Source of the DNA: Amoebidium appalachense | Lineage: Eukaryota > Ichthyosporea | NCBI GenBank assembly: GCA_963693365.1 | Contig: CAVNZM010000001.1 | Span: 6,820,001 to 6,884,000, forward strand | Reading direction: 5' to 3' | DNA: 64,000 nucleotides | In this document: piece by piece, positions 40,391-56,430 of the stretch | How positions within the stretch are numbered: position 1 is the stretch's first letter | Layout of the letters: each line of letters opens with the position of its first letter | The notes under the pieces: generated by a model | Database searches by the model: none | The model's input: only the letters and a program-made list of their open reading frames with translations | Told to the model about the DNA's origin: nothing | Program-made: the position numbers and the translations under genes

Positions 40391-40426
<36 letters not shown>

Positions 40427-40522
40427 AAAATAAAAGTAAAAGGTGTGTGTGTGTGTGAGAACGAAAGGTAAGGAAATAAGAGAAAAAGAAGGTAGAGATG
40501 TGTGAGATGGTGTCGGCTTACG
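40220..40522 (-). CDS. Cytochrome c oxidase subunit 6C-like small protein
   Basis: The coding part is 40384-40220, 54 residues, ATG to TAG. It reads MAVRMEGKLRRTFITWLSTG, a glycine-rich helix (ALGLGLGGLFYVKGH), then FNKYRDYYAKQLQQK. A basic start, one membrane helix and a K-Y-x-D-Y-Y tail are the layout of COX6C, a nuclear-encoded subunit of mitochondrial complex IV in the inner membrane; the assignment rests on this pattern. TTTTGCAG sits three bases before the ATG, with a T-rich tract upstream. An untranslated exon ending CCC|GTAAGC at 40522 makes a plausible first exon. A tttatt on plus at 39578 could be its polyadenylation signal. Codons are GC-rich, as in a highly expressed gene. Confidence 0.68.
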
Positions 40523-40899
40523 GGAGTGCAATCGTACAAAATCGTGTGCGAAAACCCCCCCCTCCCACCCCCCCAAAAAAATGTGTAAACGGTAGCAGGA
40601 AAAAACTTGAAAATGATTAGGTTTTATCTCCGAGTTGACTCGTGTAAAAAACGAGCGCGAAGGCGGGGACAGAAAAAACAGCATCAAATGCAGGCAGATA
40701 GGCACCGCCCCATAGATTTTGTGAGCTTTGCATAGGAGAAATCAGAATGGAATGTGAGAATAATATCAGCAGTAGGCAAGCAAGAGCAAAAAGCTAACGA
40801 CTCAAAGAATTGGCACCTAGAATACGGGGCGGGATGGAGGTGGTGTGTGTGTGTGTGGTTTTTTTTTTTTTTTTTTTTTTTTTTTGGGGGGGGGGGGGG

Positions 40900-42030
40900 A
40901 GACAAGGCAGGGGACTCCCCACAACCGCGTCTTCTACTAAGCTAGCTTCAAACTACGGCAAAGTCAGAAAAGGGAAATAACTTTAACAGCCCATCCGTTA
41001 GCCAAACAAACACAACCCCAACACTAAGTGCCTTGCAAAAGCAAACAAAAAAGGAAAGGGGGGAATCCTAGGCATATGACTGGTACTATGCTTTTATTGT
41101 CAACGCTCTTTATCCCTTGGAAAGAAAACGGGGTCAACAGAGCAGAACACAGAGGAAAAAAGCGTCATATCCAGAGCATAAAGAGAAAAGTGCGAGCCAT
41201 ATTATAAGAGTATGTGTTACAGAAATACGCATTGAAAGGATGCAGATGACCAACACACAGCAGATAACAGAAGAGCATATGTGAGTTTTAAATCAATGCA
41301 CAAGCAAACCGGAAAATCCTTACTGTGTAAAACAGCAATTACCCAAGGGTGCCATTAAAGAAACAAAAGAGTAGAACCAGGAGCAAGGCGAGACCACAAC
41401 AGATCAAACAGTTCCTACCTGCACATGCATGCTACTCCCGTCACAGCACCGAATTCTCAGCACCCAAGAAAGAATAAACCAACGTCTAATCAGGTCCACA
41501 AAATGTATACGTGCACATACAAGAAGACATGAAACGCACGAACACACATGCCCTTCAGTTTATGCACAGTCCACACAGAGCGCATAGAGAAAGGGAGAGA
41601 CCCAAGACTCAGACCGCAAAGCCACACAGAGAGTTAGACACACACACGAGAGCGACCAAGGAAAAACCCATGACCACATCTCTCGTATCTGCCACCAACA
41701 GAGAGTTTGACACACACACAAGAGCGACCAAGAATAAACCGATAACCGCATCTCTAGTACCCGCCACTAATCACTACTACTCCCAAACGTCCACCGCAAC
41801 AGTGTCTGGTGAACGGTCGATGCCTGCAAGTACAAAGTGCCATCCCTCACAAAAGCAGCAAGCAAGCCTGTCGAGTGAATAGTGCGTCGCAATATGTGAG
41901 AGACCATGATTGGTGAATTAACTAGATCAACAGTAGCAACAGGCCTGGCAACAGGATAGGAAAAAAGAAAAAAAAAAAGTGTTGAACTAAGCGTAGTAGC
42001 GAAGAAACTATGAACTGTTTCGTTGGCAGA
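40900..42030. other. Unique spacer, no gene recognised
   Basis: A-rich on plus and without microsatellites. From 41620 to 41760 it holds a short diverged tandem duplication: agagttagacacacac and agagtttgacacacac, each followed by agagcgaccaag. A 123-codon frame covers it but looks like repeat-driven coincidence. Confidence 0.4.
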
Positions 42031-42237
42031 AAAAAACTACTTAGCGCCGAAGATGTAAGAAACGCTTCGACAGCCTACGCTCTATAATTTTTTCGGGTGT
42101 AGAAATACCTGTGTGAATGAAGCACGAAGCTCTAGAAAGGAATAAGGGTTCTCGCTTTCCCGTGCACGCAACCGGCGACCACTTTCCGTCACCGCGCCAG
42201 ACCTTGAAAAGGAAAAGCCGGCCGCGCCCGTCCTGTG

Positions 42238-42275
42238 CTGTCGCAGTTTCGCTCTCAATCTCGAAACTGCGACAG
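42238..42275. other. Perfect 14-bp inverted repeat with 10-base loop
   Basis: ctgtcgcagtttcg and cgaaactgcgacag enclose ctctcaatct. No T-run follows, so a bacterial-type terminator is not meant. A cruciform, RNA hairpin or protein site is possible. Confidence 0.9.
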
Positions 42276-42629
42276 GTCTGCCGCCGAAGATTCTGGCATT
42301 CGGGTCGGGTCAAGGCGTGCCTGCACACTGAGTGGCCCGAAGTTTGTGGAGCGGTGTGTTCTTGTGAGTCCCGCTCTGTTGCTTTTGAGAATTAGATGTG
42401 CACTGGAACAACACGTTCTAATTTTCCCAACCAGTGAAGACAGACTAGGGCACACGTGGGAAGTGTTCAAAGTTGCTCATGTTCTGTGCAGAATGTGTAT
42501 GGCTTGGGTAGACGTCTGCTCATCCGTTGTGCCTCTATGTAGCTACCAGGTCTTCGAAACTTCACCGTGATTTCTAGTTCGAACCATTTCCAATTTATAT
42601 CAGCTGGCAGTTGTTTGTGTGTGTGTTTT

Positions 42630-42644
42630 TTTTTGTTTTTTGTT

Positions 42645-42675
<31 letters not shown>

Positions 42676-42850
42676 GGGGGGAAGGGGGGGGAGGGGGGGG
42701 GGGAGGGGGGGGGGGGAGGGGGGGGAGGGAGGAAGGGGGTTATGGTTGTGGTAGGAGCCGCCCCCCCGGCAGGGAGGGGGCGATGGTGGTGGTGGGAGAA
42801 GGAGGAAGTGGAGGGAAGGGGGTGAGAAGAAGGGGGGGGGGGGGGATAAT
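42630..42850. repeat. T-to-G homopolymer block and G-rich run
   Basis: T-rich 42626-42654 passes straight into poly-G 42655-42681 and a G-rich run to 42735; a second G block lies at 42828-42845. No gene. Confidence 0.9.
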
Positions 42851-43394
42851 GGGGGAGGGGGGAAGGGTGAAGTTGAGGGCCTCGGTGGATCTGTTTACAT
42901 CAGTAGATCATAGCCACTCCACGACGGTACATGTATTTTCCCTTCGCCGCTTTTTTCCCCACCCTTTTTCAGTTTAAAGTATTTTAATATTGGAAGCTTC
43001 AGCCTTTCCTACCGTGCCCCTGTTGGTGACCCTGAATGGTTTTCCTGCGAGAGAACCTCATTACCATCCTTACAGACTGTGCTCGTCATATGGGCAATGC
43101 CATGTGCGTGGCTTGGGCACCGAATGCTACAAAGGTCCGGTACGGGCGGTTACAATGCTACGAACAAGGGTGGTGACGGTGTGGTGAGGTGGGGTGGTTT
43201 ATCCGGTTGGCAATGTGTGTGGGTGTTGCGAGGTAACCCATAGTTGGCCGACGACTAGGGTGAGGCTGGCAGCCATGCTAAGGTGATGCTGTTTTGTGGG
43301 TACTTTTTTCAGTGAATCAATATGGAGGTGTTGTCACGGTAACCCTGACCGAGGGGTAGCTACCATACTCAAAGGTAAGGACGCGCGCACGGTG

Positions 43395-43480
43395 TGTGTG
43401 TGCTTGTGTGTTTTCGTGTGTGAAGATAGTGTGTGTGCTCGTGTGTGTGTGTGTGTGTGTGTATGTGTGTGCGTGTGCGT

Positions 43481-43538
<58 letters not shown>

Positions 43539-43640
43539 ATGTGTGTGTGTGTGTGCACGCCCACGTGCATGCGCGCATGCGTTCAATCTTTCCCTCTCTC
43601 CCCCCCCCCACCTTCCCCCCCCCCCCCTCTGCCACCACCA
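43395..43640. repeat. (GT)n array and adjoining C-rich run
   Basis: Impure (GT)n at 43395-43560, followed by a CT/C-rich run to 43630. No gene in it. Confidence 0.9.
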
Positions 43641-44151
43641 CCACCAAAACCTCCAGCCCCATCCCTCACCCCCTCCCTCTGGCAGACTGCAAAGACAACA
43701 AATTTATGTGCCTCAGATGTTGTTAGGCAATTACAACTTGTATTTATCCTGCACAACGTGTACGAGGACACGGAAGGGGGCAAAGACACAATAGAGTCCA
43801 CAAGTCACACGTTGATTCTGATGAATGTTTTTTTTTAGACAACATAAACTTTGGGCAAACCATATCTACACACTTAATATGCTACACGAGCCATGTTGCC
43901 CATGCTGCCTACCTCGGGCTGTATGTAAGCACACAACCACATAATGCATAGATAAGAAATCATAAAACGGTGTAAGTGTTCAACACACCGGTTGCCTGTC
44001 ACTCTATTTCCCGTGTAAAAGTAAAACTCCAGAAATCTAAAATTGCCTGAGTTATCTACGTCTCCTTGTCTGACTTTGTATGGATGCCCTATTGGGCTGT
44101 GCAGACACATGATCACGTTAGTCAGTTTACTAAAACTTTCCACACATGCCC

Positions 44152-44207
<56 letters not shown>

Positions 44208-44366
44208 AAAGAAAAAAAGGGGAGAAAAAAAAAAAACTGCAAACTGCACAGGGTTGTAAAGTTAGTCACACATCAGGTGATGCATAGGCACGCAATCGAT
44301 CTGTTTCAATGATGCAAAAGCGACATGTTTCATCATTCAAACATTCGCCTCATCAGCAACTCAAAG

Positions 44367-44698
44367 CTCAGAAATCTGTACGGACCAATGAGATCTGGTA
44401 GCATTGGTCCATATTTGGTAATGAGGTCGAGGCCGGGCAGCCGGGCTGAAGGTAAAAAGCACGGAACCCGATATCGTAAAGCTTCTGGAGTACATTTTGC
44501 CTGTGTGGGATGCATTGTGTGAAAGGCCTTCACTCAGAAATCTGTACGGACCAATGAGATCTGGTAGCATTGGTCCATATTTGGTAATGAGGTCGAGGCC
44601 GGGCAGCCGGGCTGAAGGTAAAAAGCACGGAACCCGATATCGTAAAGCTTCTGGAGTACATTTTGCCTGTGTGGGATGCATTGTGTTAAAGGCCTTCA
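44367..44698. repeat. 166-bp tandem duplication, nearly perfect
   Basis: The segment 44367-44532 is repeated immediately at 44533-44698 with about one mismatch (gtgtgaaagg versus gtgttaaagg). The unit is not a multiple of three. The near identity marks a recent event. Confidence 0.95.
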
Positions 44699-45579
44699 TT
44701 TTTTGTTCAGCTTTTTCCTTTTTATTTTTTTACGGTAGCCCTCCCCACTATCATAACTTCTTTTGTTTTTTTGAGGTTAGAGGGTAAATATCGTTCCCCG
44801 CTTCCCCTTCTCCACCCCAAAGTACGCGCTCTCCTCCCGGTCTTTGTCCTTTCCCAAATCACCTTTTCTTTTCTCTCCTTGAGTGCTTTTCTAATAACAA
44901 GGTATTGTACGTGCGTTTGTAGGTGGAACCAAGGAAGTGCGAGACAGGGTGGGGCAGGGCGGGAGTGGGGTGGGGTTGGGTTGGTGGTGGTAGGGCATGT
45001 TGGGGGAGGGGGGGAGGGCGGAATTGATACAAGGGTAGGGTGGGTGGGTGGGTGGGTGGGTGGTTTTTTTTGGGGGGGGGGGGGAGGAGGGGGGGGGGGG
45101 GCAGGTTAGAAGGATGGTGCAGAAGGACAGGGAAAGACAACCAGAACGAAGAACATGGTAAAGAAAGCTACATGGAAGGTGGTGTGGTAGTAGTGTAAGT
45201 TGGGGTTTAATATCTGGCACACTGTTACAACATAAAAATCCACAGCGGGTAAGGTAACAAAATATAGATAAAACAAAAAATATATATGTATACATATATA
45301 AAGTAGGAATATACCAACAGGGACAAAATGATTCCAAATAAGCAGAGACAAACTCCACGTAGGGCCCAAGTCATCCACTGACCCCGATATTGACAGAGGG
45401 TACGTTGGGAGGGATGGCGGGTGGGAGAGGAGGAGGAAGGGAGAGTGGGGCGGAAGGGGGATCCAAGGGCAGTATACACTCACGGTGTTAGTGCGTGGTG
45501 GAAGAAACGAGAAGGTGGTGGTTGCTTGTGGGCAAGGGAGGAGGGGAGTGTGGGGTGGTGGAAGAAGAGAGGGGGAGGG

Positions 45580-45620
45580 GGGAGGAGGGGGGGGGGGGGG
45601 GGGGGGGGGGGAGGGGGGGT
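45580..45620. repeat. Poly-G run downstream of methyltransferase exon 4
   Basis: It reads poly-C on the sense strand of the minus gene, about 130 bp after the exon 4 donor. A weak, diverged copy of the intron-borne repeat family (gggcccaagtcatccac) follows at 45285-45395. Confidence 0.7.
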
Positions 45621-45752
45621 AAAGACACAAAAGGATATGGTATATCTCACTGTGAAAGGTTTATCCAGATGGACTTAGAGCTGATCACAAGTAGGTGAAC
45701 ATAGCAACATCGCATTTTTATTTAGATTATAACTTCTTTAACAGCCACCTAC

Positions 45753-50051
<4,299 letters not shown>

Positions 50052-50054
50052 TTT

Positions 50055-50600
50055 ATTGCGAAACATTCACAGTCTAACACTATGTTGCTTGATTTCGAGG
50101 TGAAGTTTGTGCGACGAACTCGAGGTAGCTACTTCAGCCTAAGAAGCAAGAGATTTTCAGGAAGGCCAGCTTGGTGCTTTGACAAGTATATTATGTGTCC
50201 AAAAACGTGTTCGCCGCTGCCATGTAAATCACATATATGCTGTGTTACACATGTCAGGCAAAGAGTGTCCGTGTACGTAGCAGCTGACATGTGCACCTTT
50301 GGAGCCTCTTCCTGCCTGGTATAGCCCCAGCTGTATTTCTGGATTTGGTGGAGGGGTATTTTGGTTTGAACAGGTGTTCCCCGTGTGCATGAACAAGTTG
50401 AACGCCAAGTATGCGGATCGCCACGGACAGCTATGTAAGCTACATACATCAGCACTAGTGCCGCTCACTGAAGATCGCAAGTGGGAGTATAGGGGGAAAG
50501 CTGCCAATCGATGATTGGATAACTAAAAAAAAGGGATGGTTCAAGACATATGATTGGTTTAGCCGTCACCACGGATCAAAGTTAATCTATGGAGATGTTT
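50055..50600. other. Upstream region of methyltransferase-like gene, no other gene seen
   Basis: Ordinary composition and short frames only. It should hold the promoter and 5' untranslated region of the minus-strand gene. No clear TATA box. Confidence 0.35.
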
Positions 50601-50619
50601 AGATTTGGAAAAGTACGTT

Positions 50620-50725
50620 CGAGGAGCCGTTTGTGGCCGAGCGGGTAAGCTCCTCGCCTCCGACGCAGGACGCACCTGGTACCGGGATGTAGCGCATTGG
50701 GGATCGGATGCCCTGATGGGACTCG
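50620..50725 (+). repeat. tRNA-like sequence at the head of the LINE region
   Basis: tgtggccgagcgggtaag matches the A-box/D-arm of serine or leucine tRNAs (consensus tggccgagygg). A full cloverleaf with anticodon and T-arm does not follow; ggggatcggatgccc, about 60 bp later, is at best a degraded B-box, and ggatcggatgcc recurs at 50783. It is probably a tRNA-derived SINE or LINE head and not a working tRNA gene. Confidence 0.45.
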
Positions 50726-50821
50726 CCTGGGTGCAGAACTATGGCAATGGCCCTCTAAGCTAACTCCAAACGGGGTAGTCAAGGATCGGATGCCTTGGCT
50801 ATTCCGGAAGGTTTTTTTTTC

Positions 50822-53635
50822 CTCAAGCACACTCCACCATACCCCTCGTTGGATTTCGACCTTTTAATCCTCGTGCTCGGAATATCCAGCATTTTTCAAT
50901 TCTTGTTAACTTCGTTTGCCTCAGGTTGAGACCACTCATCGTACGGACTGGTGTGCATCCATTTGGGCATCGAACGTTCGTTTCTCTCCTCTTTCCGATG
51001 CTACGTTGTCTACTGCGTCCGACCACAAGCCTATATTCTTATTCAGATCTCTTCTCCAGTTTCTTCACACCCTGTACGTATCACCAAGCGTCTCATTTCT
51101 CGCAAATTCAAAAATGAACTCAATCGCCTTAGCATCCAACATGCCTATAAGGGGATTCACAGCACCCTCCTTCAAGCCGTTCAGGGCGCGGCAGAGGGGG
51201 GACCCTTCTCTCCTTGAGGTTTGTTATTCGCTCCTTATTGATTTTCTATTTGAGTTGGGCGATAGTGTGGTTGGTAGTGTGGAATATCCCTATGTTCGGT
51301 CACGACCTTCCCTTACTCTAGACCACTTAAATCAAACACTTTCGAATGGCTCTTGTATTTCCACCCTTAAAAGTTTAGGCTGTTTTGGTCCTTCTATTAC
51401 TATCACATGTAGTCCTGATAAACCCGACACAATCACTTCCACCGATGACTATTATTCCGAATTATTCCACCTTAACTCTGCTCCTTCCACTCATCCTTCA
51501 TCTTCTTTACTTTCCACGCCACCCTCCTGGCCGATTGATTCTTCCTTTCCCGGTGAATATTTAAGTTATTTTAATGCTTCACACGTTCAACGTGCTATTT
51601 CTGCACTCAAACCCAAAAAGGCTTGGGTGGTCCGGATGCCCTTCCACCAGCCCTTCTTAAGGCTTTGTGCCCTCCCCCCGTTATTACCAAAGGTGGTAGG
51701 ACGCCTCCTCCTCCCCCCTTTGCGTATTTGGTGAGCGAATTTTTTTCGGCCTTTTATGAGTTGGGATTCATTCCGTCATCGTGAAATGACACCCTTGTTA
51801 ATCCAGTCCGTAAGAAGGTCTCTACTGGTCCGATTTCTTCTTTTCGCCCAGTCACCTTAACCAACATAATTCGTTGTCTTTTTGAGTCGTGCATTTTGCA
51901 CGCCTTCCGTAAGCATGAGACCTTATCGAATGCCTTCCGATTGAGTAACATTCAGGGCGGGTTTCGTCATGCTTATTCGTGTTATACTCATGCTCTGCTA
52001 TTGCACCACACCATTCGTTCTGGATGTCGCGAGGTCTGTTTCATCGACCTTAAGAATGCTTACGAAACGGTTCCGACGGATTTGCTTTGGCACAAACTTG
52101 CGACTCGTGGGCTACATCTTCCCTTTGGTCGGCTCCTTCAGGCGTTATTTGATCGTACCCATGGGGCTGCCGTTGTGAATGGGGTACTGAGTAACGGCTT
52201 CAGTCGCACTCGAGGCCTTTTACAGGGCTCACTTTTGAGTCCCCTTCTTTTTGATGTCTTCATTGACGACTTAGCGGTAGAAATCCAACAATTTCCAGTT
52301 ACCGGTGATTCTTGTGTCTCCGGACTTTTTTTCACTGATGATATTGTCTTAGTCACCCACGATCCTTCCATTATGCATGACATACTTTCTCGCGTAGACG
52401 ATTGGTGTTTCCGAAATTTCATGAAAATTGGGATAGATAAGTGCGGCACCTTTTCTCCCACTGCCCACCATACACTGAACAATCAACCTATCCCCGTTGT
52501 ATCCTCCTATGACTATTTGGGTATTCCTTTCACCTCTCAGGGTATTTGCTTTAAACGCCTTTTGACTTCACGCATTTCCCGTGCACGTGGTCGCATTCAT
52601 ATCTATCAAGGAATTTTTGAAAATATCTCTAATGTTCATCCTGCTAATTTACTCACTCTGTATAAAGTTTTTCTTCGTCCTTGTTTCGAATATGGCCTCC
52701 CGCCACTCTTGTGTGCCCCTCCACGGCAACAGCGTGCGGCTCTACGCGAATTCGATTCCTTTCAGCGTGAAAATCATCCAGTTCGTTTCTCGAACCTCGA
52801 GTCGGCATCCTTTGGCGGCCCCCTTGTTGAGTGTTTTTGGTCTCCCTCCAGCGCGTCAACGTATGAATGAATTAGGCCTTCGCTTTTGTTTTCATTTGGT
52901 TAGGCTTCCTCCTTATCATCCCTTGCTGCAATTTTTCCCTTCTTTCGCACCTGTTCCCATTTCTAATATTCATGCGAAATGTCCCATCCCCAATCTATCT
53001 CCCATTCCGAGATATCCTTTTAAATATATCTCTCCTTTATTTTTCTCTTCCACTATTTATCAGCAATATGTTACTTGGTTTCATACTCAATATCCTTTAC
53101 TTCATCCTTGCGATAAAGCGTATCACGGTAGGACTCTTGAGCCTGTCCTTCTTTTTAATTTAGAGACTCGTTTATTTTCCTTACAATCGTTATGTAAATT
53201 AGCTACTTATATTTCCCCTTCCTCTCGTAGACCTACCACACTCACTGATACTGCCATTTATACCCCTTCTTGTGATACTGCTTGGAAGTGATGTTTTGGC
53301 GTTGTAACCTTTGTTTGTGTCAATTTTGTGCTGAACCTTTCTCTCGAAAACATTTAGATAGATGTATATATTTATCTCAGATTATTCCGTTTGAACTTAG
53401 ACGATTAGCTTACTTAGATAATCCTGATATTACTTCTATTGACTATCTATTAAATCATCGTATGTTTACTGAGTTTTCTCGGGTATCATGATTATCTTAA
53501 TCGTTATCTCCTCCGTATCCGTGAGTAAGGCATTTTTGTTTTTTCTTCTCTGAGATATCTGCGATATCTCGCATGCTTCTCTTTTGATCATGATGAGCAC
53601 ATCAATAAAGTCATTTTAATTAAAAAAATTGTTCG
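50822..53635 (+). mobile_element. LINE (non-LTR retrotransposon), copy 1, 5'-truncated and frameshifted
   Basis: In order: the end of an APE-type endonuclease with its SDH motif (TASDHKPIFLF); a linker in shifting frames with stops up to 51790; a reverse transcriptase from about 51850 (RPVTLTNIIRCLFESC, FIDLKNAYETVP, GLLQGSLLSPLLFDVF, catalytic FTDDIVLV, YDYLGIPF); a thumb region; and a C-terminal zinc knuckle (CNLCLCQFC...H...C) before 53490. The canonical F-A-D-D reads F-T-D-D. A one-base insertion near 52773, absent from copy 2, shifts the frame. The 3' end carries aataaagtcatt at 53606 and an A/T-rich tail. It lacks most of the endonuclease and any ORF1, so it cannot move by itself. Confidence 0.87.
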
Positions 53636-53639
53636 TTGG

Positions 53640-54345
53640 CCTTGTGATGCTACGCGTTTTACGCCTCCGTCTTTGCGTCCACACGTGTGAAACGTGCGGG
53701 TTTGTGAGTGCAAATAAGTGAAATGGTGTACTGTAAATTACTGGGCTCGTGTGAGTCTGCATGCACATGGATGTAGGCGTTGTTGCACTGTAGCGTCGGG
53801 CAGCCAGCTGCAATTCCTTCTCAAGCGCGCGTGTGTGTCACGAACCACTGCTAATAATATTTGCAATGTATTTATGTGTGTGCACTTGTGTGTGTGCGTG
53901 TGTGTGTGTGTGTGTGCGCGTGCGTGCCAGTGTGTCTGTGTGTTTTTGTGTGCATGTGCATGTGCGTGTGCGTGTGTGTATGTTAGTGGAATCTTTGGTA
54001 AAAATGACTAGAAGTTACAAAGTTATAAAAGCCGCCTTTACATCCCCAACCAACCTCCCCTTCCTCAGAAAACGGCGGACCGGGGGGAGGGGGAGAGGGA
54101 GGGGGGGAGGGGGGGGGGGGGGGGGGGGAGGGGTCATAATATCATTGAATTTTGCCTTTGGTCGTTGATGGGCCAAGACTCAATGGTATTTGGCCCAGGA
54201 GAACTTTCTTGTATTGAATCATTTTTCGAATGACGCTTAGCTAGAGTATCCGGAAACCAGAACTGCTTACTTACGGCTCATGCAGAGAGGGATACGGCAT
54301 ACCATCATGTTAGGGGGGGGTCATAATATCATTGAATTTTTATAT
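53640..54345. other. Spacer between the two LINE copies
   Basis: It contains unique DNA, a (GT)n-rich part (53875-53985), poly-G (54075-54128) and two copies of gtcataatatcattgaattt (about 54134 and 54319) about 185 bp apart. The second touches the tail of LINE copy 2. No gene is recognised. Confidence 0.6.
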
Positions 54346-55704
54346 ATATAATGACTTTATTGATATGCTCATGAAAATAGAGGCAATCGAGATATCACAG
54401 ATATCTCGGTAAAGAAGATACAAAAACTGTCCTTACTCTCGGATACGGAGTAGATAACGACTGAGATAATCATACACCCTAGAAAACTCATTAAACATAC
54501 GGTGATTTAAGAGATAGTCAATAGACGTAATATCAGGATTATCTAAATAAGCCAGTCGTCTAACTTCGAACGGAATAATCTGAGATAAATAAATACATCT
54601 ATCTAAATGTTTACGAGAAATTGGCTCTGCACAAAAGTGGCCGACTTATGGAAACAAAGATTACAACGCCAAACAAACATTTCCAAGCAACATCACAAGA
54701 AGGGGCTAGGATTGCAAAATCTGTAAAGGGTGGTAGGTTTACGAGAGGAAGGATGAATATAAGTAGCTAATTTACACAACGATTGTAAAGAAAATAGGCG
54801 AGTTTCTAAGATAAAGAGAAGCACAGGCTCAAGAGTCCTACCATGATACTCTGCATCACTACGATGAAGCAAAGGATATTGAGTATGAAACCAAGTAACA
54901 TACTGCTGATAAACAGTGGAAGAGAAAAATAAAGGAGATAAATATTTAAAAGGATATCTCTGAATGGGAGATAAATTGGGTATAGGATATTTCGCACGAA
55001 CATTAGAAACGGGAACAGGTGCTAAAGAAGGAAAGAATTGCAACAAAGGATGATACGAAGGAAGCCTAGCCAAATGAAAACAAAAGCGAAGTCCTAATTC
55101 ATTCACACGCTGGTGTGCCGGAGGAAGACCAAAAACACTCAGCAAAGGTACCGCCAGAGGACGCCGACGTCACGTTCGAGAAATAAACTGGATGAATTCA
55201 CGCTGGAAGGAATCGAATTCCCGAAGAGCCGCACGTTGTTGCCGTAGAGGGGCACACAAAAGCAACGGGAGGCCATATTCGAAACATGGACGAATGAAAA
55301 CTTTATGAAGAGTTAGCAGATTGGCAGGATGAATGTCAGAAATATTTGCGAATATTCCTTGATAGATATGTAAGCGACCACGCGCACGGGAAATGCGCAA
55401 TAAAGGCGTTCAAAGCAAATACCGTTATTGGTGAAGGGAATACCTAGATAGTCATAGGTGGATACGACTGGGATAGGTTGATTGTTCAGTGTGTAGTGTG
55501 CATTGGGAGAAAATGTGCCGCATTTATCTATCCCAATTTTCCTGAAATTCCTGAAACACCAATCATCGAGTCGAGAAAGCATGGTAAACATAATGGAAGG
55601 ATCGTTAGTGACTAACACAATGTCATCAGCGAAAAAAAGTCCAGACACACAAGATTCGCCGATAACTGGAAATTGTTGAATTTCGACCGCTAAGTCGTCA
55701 ATAA
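54345..55704 (-). mobile_element. LINE, copy 2, inverted and more heavily 5'-truncated
   Basis: The same family as copy 1, read on the minus strand. It starts inside the reverse transcriptase at FIDDLAVEIQQFPV, keeps an intact F-A-D-D catalytic box (GLFFADDIVLVT), and continues through YDYLGIPF and the thumb to the same aataaagtcatt 3' end at about 54370. It corresponds to 52257-53610 of copy 1. Several frameshifts are present. At its truncated 5' end it abuts (CA)n and C-rich DNA. Confidence 0.87.
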
Positions 55705-56127
55705 ACACACACACACCCCACCCCCCCTCCCCTCTCCCTCCTCTCCCCGCTTCCACCACAACCACGAACATCCATCACCTGCTGTTGGCCGACACACATA
55801 CAACCTACCCGTGCAACCAGCTTCTCTCATATGCCCTTTCATCTCTAGATCTCCTTTCTCCCCTCGTCACGGTCTCCCACTATCCGATAGCTACCTTCTA
55901 CCCTCACGGTGCTTTCTTCCAATCTCCCCTGACAGGTACTCCAGCCTAACACATACCTGACTGCTTGATTTCTCTCACGACCTCTGCACCCACATCTCTG
56001 TCCCCCTTACCTGAGCTCTCTTTCTCTCTCGCTCCCCCCCCCCCCCCCCCCCCCCTGCGCACACAACAGCACTCGGGCTAGGTGCACAGGGTTAAGAACT
56101 CTCCGAGTGTGCGAGTGTATTAGCGTG

Positions 56128-56158
<31 letters not shown>

Positions 56159-56160
56159 GG

Positions 56161-56430
56161 GTTTTGAATGCGTCAAAAAGTACGAAGTACACAAGAACAA
56201 ACGGATAACACGATGCAGAATGCAAGCCATACATAAAGAGTATGCATAATAAGCAGAGCCCATCCTCAGGGGGGGCCCACGTCATCCACAGTACCCGAGT
56301 TTCGACCTATTCCCCTCGTTAACGAAACCCAACTCAGATACTGTTTCACTTGAACATGAGTAGGTCACCCGTCTTGATCAGAGACGAGCAGGGTTGCTTA
56401 TGCAGGCAAGGGCAGTGGGAAAGGCCGGGG
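56161..56430 (-). repeat. Intron-borne dispersed repeat, long near-consensus copy
   Basis: Poly-G (56141-56160), then ttttgaatgcgtcaaaaagt, acgaagtacacaagaacaaa, cggataacacgatgcagaat, cccacgtcatccacagtacc, cgagtttcgacctattcccc, gatactgtttcacttgaaca, cttgatcagagacgagcagg and gttgcttatgca. It is the longest well-preserved copy. It lies 0.7 kb downstream of the 226-residue gene's stop. Confidence 0.92.

Noticed and set aside
41511-41882. 123-codon plus-strand frame with tandem RELDTHTRATK-like segments
   Set aside because: Short, no homology, and driven by a diverged local duplication with (CA)-rich content.
42117-42395. 92-codon frame around the 14-bp hairpin
   Set aside because: The inverted repeat explains part of the frame; no motif or splice context.
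43874-44130. Frame proposed as the last exon of the methyltransferase-like gene
   Set aside because: The phase fits, but the sequence does not clearly show the family's C-terminal motif, so it was not added to the gene.
44361-44699. 112-codon frame with an internal protein repeat
   Set aside because: It is created by the 166-bp tandem duplication, whose unit is not a multiple of three.
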